Positions 26,762 through 34,872 of a stretch of 64,000 bases of DNA are shown one piece after another; the first letter of the stretch is position 1; the number at the start of each line of letters is the position of its first letter. Location: assembly GCA_002328835.1 (NCBI GenBank), contig DCWN01000021.1, positions 1 through 64,000 on the forward strand, written 5' to 3'. Source of the DNA: Acidobacteria bacterium UBA2161. GTDB lineage: Bacteria > Acidobacteriota > Vicinamibacteria > Vicinamibacterales > UBA823. The translations under genes were made by a program, and so were the position numbers. The notes beneath the pieces were generated by a model. That model worked only from the letters and a program-made list of their open reading frames with translations, did no database searches and was not told the origin of the DNA.

Positions 26762-28336
26762 CTACGGTCGTCCGCCCGAGGCGTCGGAGTGTCCGGCCCC
26801 CCGTGCCTCGTCGACCATCTGCCGCACCTCGGTCATCAAGGTCGGCACGTGGTAGGGGATGCCGTCCTTGATCGTCCACTCGATGCCACCGCCCTGCACG
26901 CCGCGGCCATCCACGCTGATGCTCGTGCCGTACGGGTTCAGGACCCGGAGGTTCTCGAGCGGATTCCCGTTCACGACCAGCAGGTCGGCCATGTAGCCGA
27001 CGCGCATCCGGCCGATCCGGTCGGCCATCCCGAGCAGTTCGGCGCCGTTGACGGTCGCGTGCTTCACCACCTCGAGCGGATGGAAGCCGGCCTCCTCCTG
27101 CAGCTCCAGCTCGCGGATCAGGCCGAATCCGTAGAGCGAGTAGATGTACCCGGCGTCGTCGCCGGTCGTGACCAGGCCACCGAGCCGCCCGAACCGCTCG
27201 AGCGCGTCCATCCAGATCCGGTAGTTGCGTCGCCACGCGGCCTCGTTCGACGAGGTCCAGCCGGCGAAGTACGACCCGTGGCGCCCGGGGTCGGGCGTCC
27301 AGAACGCTTCCATCGACGGATGCAGGTAGTCGCGGTACCAGGGCAGGTTCTGCGCCCGCACGATGTCCCGGCTCGCCTCGTAGATCGAGAGTGTCGGGCT
27401 CCACGCGACGCCGCCCGCCACCATCGAAGCAATCACCGCCTCCAGCGCGTCGGGGTCGGCCTGCGCGAATAGTTCACCGGCCCGGCCGAACCGGTGGGCC
27501 TCGTCGCTGTAGTTCATCTCGGCCGGAAAATCTTGCACGCCGTCGATCGCCGCGTCGCCGATGCCGTAGAAATGCTCGATCGAGTCGACGCCCAGTTCGA
27601 CGTAGTCGGCGGCGGTCGTCTCCTCGACGCCGATGTGGGCGGCCGTCGGAAGCCCTTGACGGTGCGCTTCATCGAGCAGCGCCTCGAGTTGATCGCGATC
27701 GAGCCCGCCGATCTTCAGCCCGTCGGCGCCGTCGAGCTTCGCCTGGCGCACACCGGCCCGGATCTCCTCCGGGGAGCGGGTCGGTCCGAGGTTCGGTCGT
27801 GGGTAGACGAGAATCCGCGGCGAGACGATCGTGTTCGCGTCGCTCTCGGCTTGCCACCGCTTCGACTTCCGAAAGTTCCCGCCGACCTCCCGCACGGTGG
27901 TCACGCCCGCCGCCAGATACAGATGACGTTCGTACTGGACCGGCTGGGGAATGGACGGCACTCGCCACTCGTGCCAGTGCATATGGGTGTTGACGATCCC
28001 GGGCATGACGTACTTGCCCGTCGCGTCGATCACCGCGTCGGGAATCCGCCCGCTGCCGGTCGTCACATCGCCGACGCGCGTGATGAGCCCGCTCTCCACG
28101 ACCACGTCGACCGGGCCGAACGGCGGCCGCCCGTTGCCGTAGATCACCATCGCGTTCGTGATCAGGAGCCGCGCCGAGGCCTGTGCATGCACCGGGGCGG
28201 GCGCCGATCGCTGTGCGGGCGTCGGCACCGCGGCGGAGACCATCACCGCCGCCGCGAGCGCGAGCACACACACACACGCCAGTGCGCTCTGCGGCCTGCT
28301 GCCGGCACGGAACAGGATGGGTCGATGACGTCGCAT
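26762..28336 (-). CDS. Secreted amidohydrolase
   Basis: About 524 residues. A signal peptide (about residues 18-42) precedes a metal-dependent amidohydrolase: the small beta domain (ITNAMVIYGNGRPPFG), the HxH metal pair in MPGIVNTHMHWHEWR, a Lys in DGLKIGGLD, His in AAHIGVEE and Asp in VTTGDDAG. The end (VNGNPLENLRVLNP) closes the beta domain. Likely a periplasmic hydrolase of a cyclic amide or dipeptide. ATG 28336 is chosen at the signal peptide start. Confidence 0.87.
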   Translation of the reverse strand: MRRHRPILFRAGSRPQSALACVCVLALAAAVMVSAAVPTPAQRSAPAPVHAQASARLLITNAMVIYGNGRPPFGPVDVVVESGLITRVGDVTTGSGRIPDAVIDATGKYVMPGIVNTHMHWHEWRVPSIPQPVQYERHLYLAAGVTTVREVGGNFRKSKRWQAESDANTIVSPRILVYPRPNLGPTRSPEEIRAGVRQAKLDGADGLKIGGLDRDQLEALLDEAHRQGLPTAAHIGVEETTAADYVELGVDSIEHFYGIGDAAIDGVQDFPAEMNYSDEAHRFGRAGELFAQADPDALEAVIASMVAGGVAWSPTLSIYEASRDIVRAQNLPWYRDYLHPSMEAFWTPDPGRHGSYFAGWTSSNEAAWRRNYRIWMDALERFGRLGGLVTTGDDAGYIYSLYGFGLIRELELQEEAGFHPLEVVKHATVNGAELLGMADRIGRMRVGYMADLLVVNGNPLENLRVLNPYGTSISVDGRGVQGGGIEWTIKDGIPYHVPTLMTEVRQMVDEARGAGHSDASGGRP

Positions 28337-28523
28337 GAGGTCGCGGCTGGTCGCGCTCCGGTATCCCCGTTTATCGGGAGCGCAAGGACGCGATCGTACT
28401 GGCTCGGATGGGGCGGAGTCAAAAAAGGCCGGCTCTCCTCGTCGCTTCTGGGCACTTCTGGGCACTACTGCACGGCGCTGCACAGGGCGGTCACCCGGCG
28501 ACGGCGTGCGATCACCGCGGTGA

Positions 28524-28529
28524 TAGAGT
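28524..28529 (+). promoter_or_regulatory. -10-like TAGAGT before the LOG-family gene
   Basis: TAGAGT ends seven bases before ATG 28537. No Shine-Dalgarno is seen. Confidence 0.4.
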
Positions 28530-28536
28530 GCAGCGC

Positions 28537-29331
28537 ATGACCGAGCCGCGCCCCGCGTACCTCATCCCGGAGTTTCTTTCGAGCGATGAGGCGCGGCCGC
28601 TCCGCATCCTGTCCGAGTACCTCGAACCGCTGCGACGCTTCGACGCGCAGAACATCGAGGACACCGTCGTGTTCTTTGGCTCGGCGCGCGTGGAGAGCCA
28701 GCGCCGCGCCGCGCAGGCGTTGAAGCGGGAGCAGGCCCGGTCACCGAAGCGTGCCGAGCGGCTCCGGCGGTGCCGGCAGGCGGTGCAGTGGTCTCGCTAT
28801 TACGAGGAAGCGCGCGAGTTGGCCCGACTCCTGACCGAGTGGAGCGTCGCGCTCGACCAGCCGCGCCACCGATTCGTCGTCTGCTCGGGCGGTGGGCCCG
28901 GCGTCATGGAAGCGGCGAACCGCGGGGCGCACGAGGCGGGCGGCAAGACGATCGGGCTGACCATCAACCTGCCGTTCGAGGAGAAGCCGAACCGCTACGT
29001 CACCGACGAGCTGAACTTCCGCTTCCATTACTTCTTCATGCGCAAGTTCTGGTTCGCGTACCTCGCCAAGGCGCTCGTGATCTTCCCCGGCGGCTTCGGG
29101 ACGCTGGACGAGGTCTTCGAGTTCTTGACGTTGGCCCAGACGCGCCGGATCTCGACGAAGACCGAGGTCGTGCTCTACGGCCGGTCGTACTGGGATCAGA
29201 TCTTGAACCTCCAGCCGATGGTCGACTGGGGCGCGATCTCGAAGCGAGACCTCAAGGCGATTCACCGTGCCGACGAACCCGGCGAGGCGTTCGAGCACCT
29301 GAAAGCTCACCTGACCGCGCATTGTCTCTAG
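28537..29331 (+). CDS. LOG-family (TIGR00730-like) nucleotide phosphoribohydrolase
   Basis: 264 residues. The two signature motifs are present: GGGPGVMEAANRGA and PGGFGTLDEVFE, which bind and cleave nucleoside monophosphates in LONELY GUY proteins. An N-terminal extension of about 60 residues holds VVFFGSARVE. The likely reaction is release of a base from AMP-type nucleotides; the in vivo substrate is open. A triple hairpin follows the stop codon. Confidence 0.88.
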   Translation: MTEPRPAYLIPEFLSSDEARPLRILSEYLEPLRRFDAQNIEDTVVFFGSARVESQRRAAQALKREQARSPKRAERLRRCRQAVQWSRYYEEARELARLLTEWSVALDQPRHRFVVCSGGGPGVMEAANRGAHEAGGKTIGLTINLPFEEKPNRYVTDELNFRFHYFFMRKFWFAYLAKALVIFPGGFGTLDEVFEFLTLAQTRRISTKTEVVLYGRSYWDQILNLQPMVDWGAISKRDLKAIHRADEPGEAFEHLKAHLTAHCL

Positions 29332-29333
29332 AT

Positions 29334-29391
29334 GGGGCGCCTTGCGCCCCAAGCCCCACTCCGCACCCCGCGGAGCGCGCCGTGCGCGCTC
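29334..29391. terminator. Cluster of three hairpins between convergent genes
   Basis: Perfect stems: 29334-29340 with 29344-29350 (GGGGCGC, loop CTT); 29359-29364 with 29370-29375 (CTCCGC, loop ACCCC); 29373-29380 with 29384-29391 (GAGCGCGC, loop CGT). The second and third share bases and exclude each other. No T-tract. The place, ten bases from both ends of a convergent pair, fits a bidirectional terminator. Confidence 0.5.
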
Positions 29392-29400
29392 TGTCGCTGG

Positions 29401-30549
29401 CTAGTACCTCAGATACTTCTCGCGCTGGTCGAGGTAGGCCGCACTGTCCACCGCCAGGTCGATTGCGGCGCCGCCGCTATCGACGTGCGTCCGCAGCGCG
29501 TCCGAACCCCAGAGCAGGTCGATCGGCATCCGGTCGTGCTCGTACTCGTACGGCGGCGACTTCCAGCCGAACCGCGCCGGATCGCTCGCGCGACAAGCGT
29601 CGATGACCGCCAGCGCCGTGCGAACCGGTCGGTACCGATGACGGTCGAACACGTGAATCTGGCAACCGCCGCAGGCGGCGCCGGCGTGCTTCTGGAAGGT
29701 CGGCTCGAAGCCGGCCGCCCGGAACTGCACGCCCGGGAGCTCGGCCCCGTTCAGGCGGACGGCTAGCTGCTCGGCGTCGAGCCACGGCGCCCCGAACAGC
29801 TCGAACGGGCGGGTCGTGCCACGGCCCTCGGACAGCGTCGTGCCTTCGAGCAGCACCATGCCCGGATAGACGATGAGGCTGTCGAGCGTCGGCAGATTGG
29901 GCGACGGCAGCACCCACGGCAGCTCGGTCTCGTCGAGATACTGCGCGCGATGCCAGCCGCTCATCGGCACGACGTCCAGATCGGCGCCGAGTCCGAACTC
30001 GACGTTGAACAGCTCGGCCAGTTCGCCGATCGTCAGACCGTGTCGGAGCGGGATCGGGAACTGCCCGACGAACGAGGTCCAGGCCGGGTCGAGCGACGGG
30101 CCCTCGACGTCGACGCCACCCACCGGGTTCGGACGGTCGGCAACGATGACAGGGATGCGATGCTCGCGGCACGCCCGCATGCAGTTGGCCATCGTGTAAA
30201 TGTAGGTGTACACGCGGGTTCCGACGTCGGTCAGATCGACGACCATGACATCGATGCCGTCGAGCATCTCGGCGGTCGGGATCCGGGTCTCGCTGTACAG
30301 GGAATAGACGGGCACCTCGCGCGCGGCATCGCGGCCGTGCGGCGTCTCGATCATGTCGTCCTGCCGATCCGACCGGAAGCCGTGCTGTGGGCCGAACAGC
30401 GCCGCGAGTTCGGCGCCCGCGTCGGTCAGGACGTCGGCCGAATGGCGAAGCTGATGATCGACCGAGGCTGGGTTGCAGACCAGGCCGACACGCTGACCCG
30501 ACAACCGGTTCGAGGCGGCGAGGGCTTCGACGCCGAGCGTAACCGACAC
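29401..30549 (-). CDS. namZ: NamZ-like (DUF1343) exo-beta-N-acetylmuramidase
   Basis: 382 residues. DUF1343 hallmarks: RVGLVCNPASVD, LFGPQHGFRSD, VDLTDVGTRVYTYIYTM, VADRPNPVGG and LLEGTTLSEGRGTTRPFE. Characterised NamZ releases terminal MurNAc from peptidoglycan fragments. No clear signal peptide is seen, so cytoplasmic recycling is possible. Last gene of the long minus-strand run. Confidence 0.88.
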   Translation of the reverse strand: MSVTLGVEALAASNRLSGQRVGLVCNPASVDHQLRHSADVLTDAGAELAALFGPQHGFRSDRQDDMIETPHGRDAAREVPVYSLYSETRIPTAEMLDGIDVMVVDLTDVGTRVYTYIYTMANCMRACREHRIPVIVADRPNPVGGVDVEGPSLDPAWTSFVGQFPIPLRHGLTIGELAELFNVEFGLGADLDVVPMSGWHRAQYLDETELPWVLPSPNLPTLDSLIVYPGMVLLEGTTLSEGRGTTRPFELFGAPWLDAEQLAVRLNGAELPGVQFRAAGFEPTFQKHAGAACGGCQIHVFDRHRYRPVRTALAVIDACRASDPARFGWKSPPYEYEHDRMPIDLLWGSDALRTHVDSGGAAIDLAVDSAAYLDQREKYLRY

Positions 30550-30615
30550 GCCCGCATTATACGGGTCGGGAACCTCAGAACTTACTTGGCTTGACGCGTC
30601 TTGCGTGTTCTGGGG

Positions 30616-31767
30616 TTAAGCGAACAGGTACTGGTGGTCGCGCCCGTGGTCGCCGGGCACGTACCAGGCGCACGACTTGCAGACCTCGGGGATGGATCCG
30701 TCGAGAAAACTCTCGCGGAGCTGTGTCAGGCTCGTGCCGTACCAGATCTCTTCGAGTGACCCATCGGTGAGATCGCCGATGAGCAAGCCGTCGGTCTTGT
30801 CCTTGAAGGAGAACCGGCAGTTGCAGGCCCGCACGGCGCCGTTCCACATCACCATGCACGAGTAGGTCCGGAAGCACGGGCTCGACTTGTGCTTGGGGAT
30901 ATGCGCCAGCTTCATCACGCCGCGAAGATCGGACTGTTCGATCATGCCGCCCCAGTTGTCGTAGTCGAACAGGTAGGCCAGCTTCGTATGGTCTCCCAGG
31001 AGCGGCGCGATCTGCTGAACGTAGTCGGGCTGTCACAGAATCTGATCGAACGGCAGCGCCGACCGCAGCTCCAGTCGGATCGGCACCGGGCGCGTCTGCT
31101 GGCCGTTCAGCTCGAGCAGTGCGCGTAGGCCACGCATCAGCTTGTCGTAGTGCTTGTTTCGGAAGATCCGTTCGTATTCGGTTTCGTCGAAGCTCGCCAT
31201 GCTGATGTGCAGCGCCTCGACGCCGAGCGACAACAGCCTCGGCAGGTCGTGATTCTCGAGCAGGACGCCGTTGGTGTAGGTCGTGACCTGGCCGAACCCG
31301 ACCTCCCGTGCCCTGGCGACTCGGTCGACGAACGCCGGATCGACGAGCGGTTCACCGACCACAGGTGTGAACGAGATCGAGTTGCCGCCCATCGCGCGAT
31401 ATTCCTGGAGCACGCGTTCGAACAGCTCCGACGACATGGTGCCCTTGGCGCGTGTCTCGTACTGGTAGCCGCAGAAGATGCAATCGGCGTTACAGATGTT
31501 CGTCAGCTCGATCTTGATGGGCCGCGGAATGTCGTGTGCGTAGCGGTTCAAGACCGCGCGGCCGTTGACCCGTGCGTAGCGCAGGTCGCGATATCCACCG
31601 CGGATCTTCGTGTAGGTCCAGCGCCCAATCGGGTGCGACCTGAGCGCGTTCTTCAGGGCCGTGCGAATCAAGGGAGAAGGCCTCGGCGCTCCGAACCCGA
31701 AACGCCCGTGCGCAATGCGTCGCCGCACGGGAAGCAAGGTAGACGCGCGGAGGGCCGAGTATAGCAC
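30616..31767 (-). pseudogene. Radical SAM/SPASM protein gene interrupted by in-frame TGA
   Basis: The 5' part encodes a radical SAM domain with CNADCIFCGYQYE (the CxxxCxxC cluster). A TGA at 31033-31035 then stops the frame after LPFDQIL. The same frame continues QPDYVQQIAPLLGDHTKLAY into a SPASM-like C-terminus with PCFRTYSCMVMW, ACNCRF and VCKSCAWY, ending at 30616. One base change (CGA to TGA) would explain it. GTG 31767 avoids overlap with the upstream gene; 31803 is an alternative. The family often modifies peptides or sugars; here it is probably dead unless the TGA is read through or an error. Confidence 0.8.
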
Positions 31768-31771
31768 CCTC

Positions 31772-33913
31772 TCACGCGTCCGTTCTCGGACGTCGCGCGG
31801 CACGGCTGAGCCAGAAGAAGGCCACGGTCAACGCCATCGACAGATAGCCGATCGTGATGTGGCGTGGATAGAAGACCATGACTTGATAGAAGAAGTGGAC
31901 CGCGAGAAACAGGACGGGCGTCAGCAGCAGGAACCGCATCTCCACGGAGTCGCGAACACCGCGCCTGAACGACGCGATGAGCGTGACGATCCAGAGCACC
32001 TGGATGCCGCGGATCACATTCCGGAGTCCTCCTCCTGCCAAGGGCTGTCGTTCGTTGGTACCGCCCGTGTAGAGCACGCCGTCGCGTTGCTGTCTGACCA
32101 TTTGGATCAGTTCCGGATTTCCGCGGGCGCTCAAGAGTGAGCTGGGCGGCAGCACTAGATTCTCGGGAATCGATCGGCTCGTTGTAGCAAGAACGGCCTC
32201 GCCGCCATAGTACAGATTGTGCGCGAGCGGGAGCAGCGCCACGCCCAATGCCGACGTCAGCGCAATGGCGGCAAGCGTCCGTCGTTTGCGCAACATCGAG
32301 ACGAGGAAGCTTGTCAGCAACCAGCCGACGCCCAGGACTTGGTTGCTTCGAAGGGTGAACAACAGGCCAGCAGACGATCCGCCGACGAACAGCCACTGCC
32401 TTTCATCGGCTCGGCAGAACAGCGAGGTGAGGACGACAGGGAGCAAGATCCACGTTGGATACTCCGACGCTCCAGCTCGAATCAGGCCGACGACGGCTTC
32501 GGAGTTCAGGAGAAGCAGCAGAAGAATGGCGTTCGTGGTCGCGAGGAGTCTCGGGCCAAGCTCAGGCCTCGACCGCTGGCGGAAGCTCCAGCACGCCCAG
32601 AAGACTGCGAAGTTCAAGGACATCCTGGCGGTGACGGCGATCAATGCATCTCCGTCACCGAGAAGCAGATGTTCTCCGAACCTCACGTAGCGGAACATGG
32701 GCTGGAAGTAGAAGACATCGCGACCGCCTTGCAGCGACCATGTCTCGAGAATCGACCTGGCGTATGACTCGTACATCAACCAGTCGTTTCCGCCGTCTCT
32801 GAGGACCACGTGGCCCAAGCTCGGGTACCCTCGGAGCGTGTCAGCGGTGAGCAGGAGCGCCAGGCTCCAGTAGACCGTCAAGAGTTCATGTCTGCGTGGA
32901 GTCTGGCGTCGCGCCGCGACATGGAGCATGAGCAACACAAGTGCCGATGCCGTGTACAGACTCTGGTTGGCGAGAGCCAGGGGTGGAAGTAGGTAGCCGG
33001 CCAGTGGCGCAATGCCGCCAATCGCGAAGAGCAGCGCCGACCGCCGAGTCAAGAGTGACGCGTAGACCACGATGAGCGACGCCAGGAGTGCGACCGACAC
33101 CGCGTCGACAACACGGGCAGCGAGCTGCCAATGCACGGGTGGCGGCACCGCGTGCGCGAGTGATTCGCCAGAATCGGATCCAGGAGGGGTCGTGGACAAA
33201 CGTAGAGTGGCGTAAGGCCCCGAGCCGGAACTGGATCCGCCATCGAAACGGAACGACACGACCAGGGGATGTCGCCCGGCTGGGACCAGCAGCGATTCCC
33301 GGCGCACATCCTCGTAGTGCGGCGGAAGCGCGATCGTCTCTTCATCAAGCTGGACCAAGACCTCGCCGGCGTACGTGAAGTGTAGCCGGCGTGGTTCAGC
33401 GTGACTTACTTCACCCAGCCACATCGAGCCGAACGGCAGTCGTTCGCGAGGGATCGTTCCGGGACCGTAGTAGTTGAATCTCAAGGAGTTGACGAACGAC
33501 AGATTCCAGGTGCCGGGTTCAAAGTCGATCGTGCCGTCAATCCTCGTCGCGGTGAAACGATGCCACGGGTTGTCGTACGACTTCTCGCACGGGCTGTCGG
33601 GTAGGCGCTCGACGAGCGAGTGGTAGCACGCCTTGAAGCCCTCGGCGCCGCCGGACGTCATCAATAGGAGCTTGAGAATCAGCGCTACGCAGGCGGCTGC
33701 GAGCAGGGCAGGCACCACCGGTCGTCCCAACTGCCGGATGTTTCGCGCCCAGAGGCGACGGAGACCCTGTGAGAAGAAGACAGGCAGAACGAGGACGAGC
33801 GCGGCGAACTCGCCGGCGCTCGCGAGCGGAAGACCATCGAACAGATGGTAGTTCGCCGAAGGGAACAGCAGGAGCGCAACGAGCGCGAGCGCGAGCCAGG
33901 CTCCTGCCGACAC
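31772..33913 (-). CDS. Large multi-pass membrane protein, unknown function
   Basis: 713 residues from a GTG start. Two N-terminal TM helices, then a soluble beta-rich insert (about 95-255, with RLHFTYAGEVLVQLDEETI and RHPLVVSFRFDGG) that resembles a PA14-type sugar-binding fold, followed by about 10 more helices. The architecture recalls polytopic glycosyltransferases, but no DxD-type motif could be picked with confidence. Base composition looks less GC-rich than its neighbours. It sits with the radical SAM gene and the Dam-type methylase. Confidence 0.75.
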   Translation of the reverse strand: MSAGAWLALALVALLLFPSANYHLFDGLPLASAGEFAALVLVLPVFFSQGLRRLWARNIRQLGRPVVPALLAAACVALILKLLLMTSGGAEGFKACYHSLVERLPDSPCEKSYDNPWHRFTATRIDGTIDFEPGTWNLSFVNSLRFNYYGPGTIPRERLPFGSMWLGEVSHAEPRRLHFTYAGEVLVQLDEETIALPPHYEDVRRESLLVPAGRHPLVVSFRFDGGSSSGSGPYATLRLSTTPPGSDSGESLAHAVPPPVHWQLAARVVDAVSVALLASLIVVYASLLTRRSALLFAIGGIAPLAGYLLPPLALANQSLYTASALVLLMLHVAARRQTPRRHELLTVYWSLALLLTADTLRGYPSLGHVVLRDGGNDWLMYESYARSILETWSLQGGRDVFYFQPMFRYVRFGEHLLLGDGDALIAVTARMSLNFAVFWACWSFRQRSRPELGPRLLATTNAILLLLLLNSEAVVGLIRAGASEYPTWILLPVVLTSLFCRADERQWLFVGGSSAGLLFTLRSNQVLGVGWLLTSFLVSMLRKRRTLAAIALTSALGVALLPLAHNLYYGGEAVLATTSRSIPENLVLPPSSLLSARGNPELIQMVRQQRDGVLYTGGTNERQPLAGGGLRNVIRGIQVLWIVTLIASFRRGVRDSVEMRFLLLTPVLFLAVHFFYQVMVFYPRHITIGYLSMALTVAFFWLSRAARRPRTDA

Positions 33914-34006
33914 GTGTCTACGGTGCCATGAAGGTTGTGTCAGCGCAAGACGTCCGGGCGGCCGTGCGAACCCGTCGCACGAGCCGTCGTCGTACGTCGC
34001 CTCTCG

Positions 34007-34792
34007 TCAGAGATTCTTGGCCGCGAGCACCTCGCGCGCGGGCACACGTCGGCCGATGCAACTGATCATCCGCGGCGCGTTCAGGTAGCGCAGCGTGAAG
34101 CCGAGTCGACGGTACAACGTGCGGATACGGGGCGTTGCCTGATTCGACAGGACGACCGGGCCCGGGTGCCTGGCCAGACGTTCAGCGGTACGCACCTGGT
34201 CGTCCCAGGTGAAGCCGCCCCGCGAGTACTGCGTGAATTGCACGTCGTAGGGTGGGTCCGCGTAGACGAAATCGTTTCGGGAAAAGCCGACGGCGTCGAT
34301 GTCGCTCACGCAGAACGTCCATCGTGACAGGGCAGCCCGATAGGCGGAGAAGTCCCGCGTGTACCGGATGCGAGCGTAGCGGCCGAAGGGGACGTTGAAC
34401 TCACCGGCCCGGTTGAACCGGCAGAGCCCGTTGTAGCAGGTGCGATTCAGGAAGTAGAAGAGCGCTGCCGCCTCGGCCGTCTCGGCGCGGCCCGACCGGG
34501 CCAGCGCGTTGAAGCGTGTCCGGTGGCGATAGAACAACGCTTCGTCGTTTCGCATCGGCAGAGTGGTGGCTAGGCCACGCTGCAGCCAGGTATAGAAGTT
34601 GATCAGGTGGGGATTCGTGTCAGCCAGCAGCGCGCGGCGCGGATCGAGGCCGAGCGCCACCGCCAGTCCGCCGCAGAACGGCTCGACCAATCGGCGCCTT
34701 CGATGCGACGCCCAGATCGGCGCGAGGTGCGGCATCAGCCACCGCTTGCCGCCGGCCCATTTCAGCGGAGGTCCGAGCGGTGCGTTTCTCAC
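34007..34792 (-). CDS. DNA adenine methylase, D12 class (Dam-like)
   Basis: 261 residues from GTG. Motif I KWAGGKRWLMPHL (SAM binding) and motif IV VYADPPYDV (catalytic DPPY) are clear, with LVEPFCGGLAVALGL between. The order is that of alpha-class N6-adenine methylases such as Dam. No restriction endonuclease gene is nearby, so it is probably an orphan methylase, often GATC-specific in this family, though specificity cannot be read here. Confidence 0.9.
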   Translation of the reverse strand: MRNAPLGPPLKWAGGKRWLMPHLAPIWASHRRRRLVEPFCGGLAVALGLDPRRALLADTNPHLINFYTWLQRGLATTLPMRNDEALFYRHRTRFNALARSGRAETAEAAALFYFLNRTCYNGLCRFNRAGEFNVPFGRYARIRYTRDFSAYRAALSRWTFCVSDIDAVGFSRNDFVYADPPYDVQFTQYSRGGFTWDDQVRTAERLARHPGPVVLSNQATPRIRTLYRRLGFTLRYLNAPRMISCIGRRVPAREVLAAKNL

Positions 34793-34872
34793 CTGACGTA
34801 GCCTGGACGCTGCAAACGCTCGGTCACCGTCGCGCCGTCGCCGGGGTCACGCCGTGACACGGTTGTTCGGTG

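Noticed and set aside
31033..31035. TGA in the radical SAM gene as a selenocysteine codon
   Set aside because: The site is not in a Cys-like context (DQIL-stop-QPDY), and no clear SECIS hairpin was seen just downstream. A nonsense change or error is simpler.
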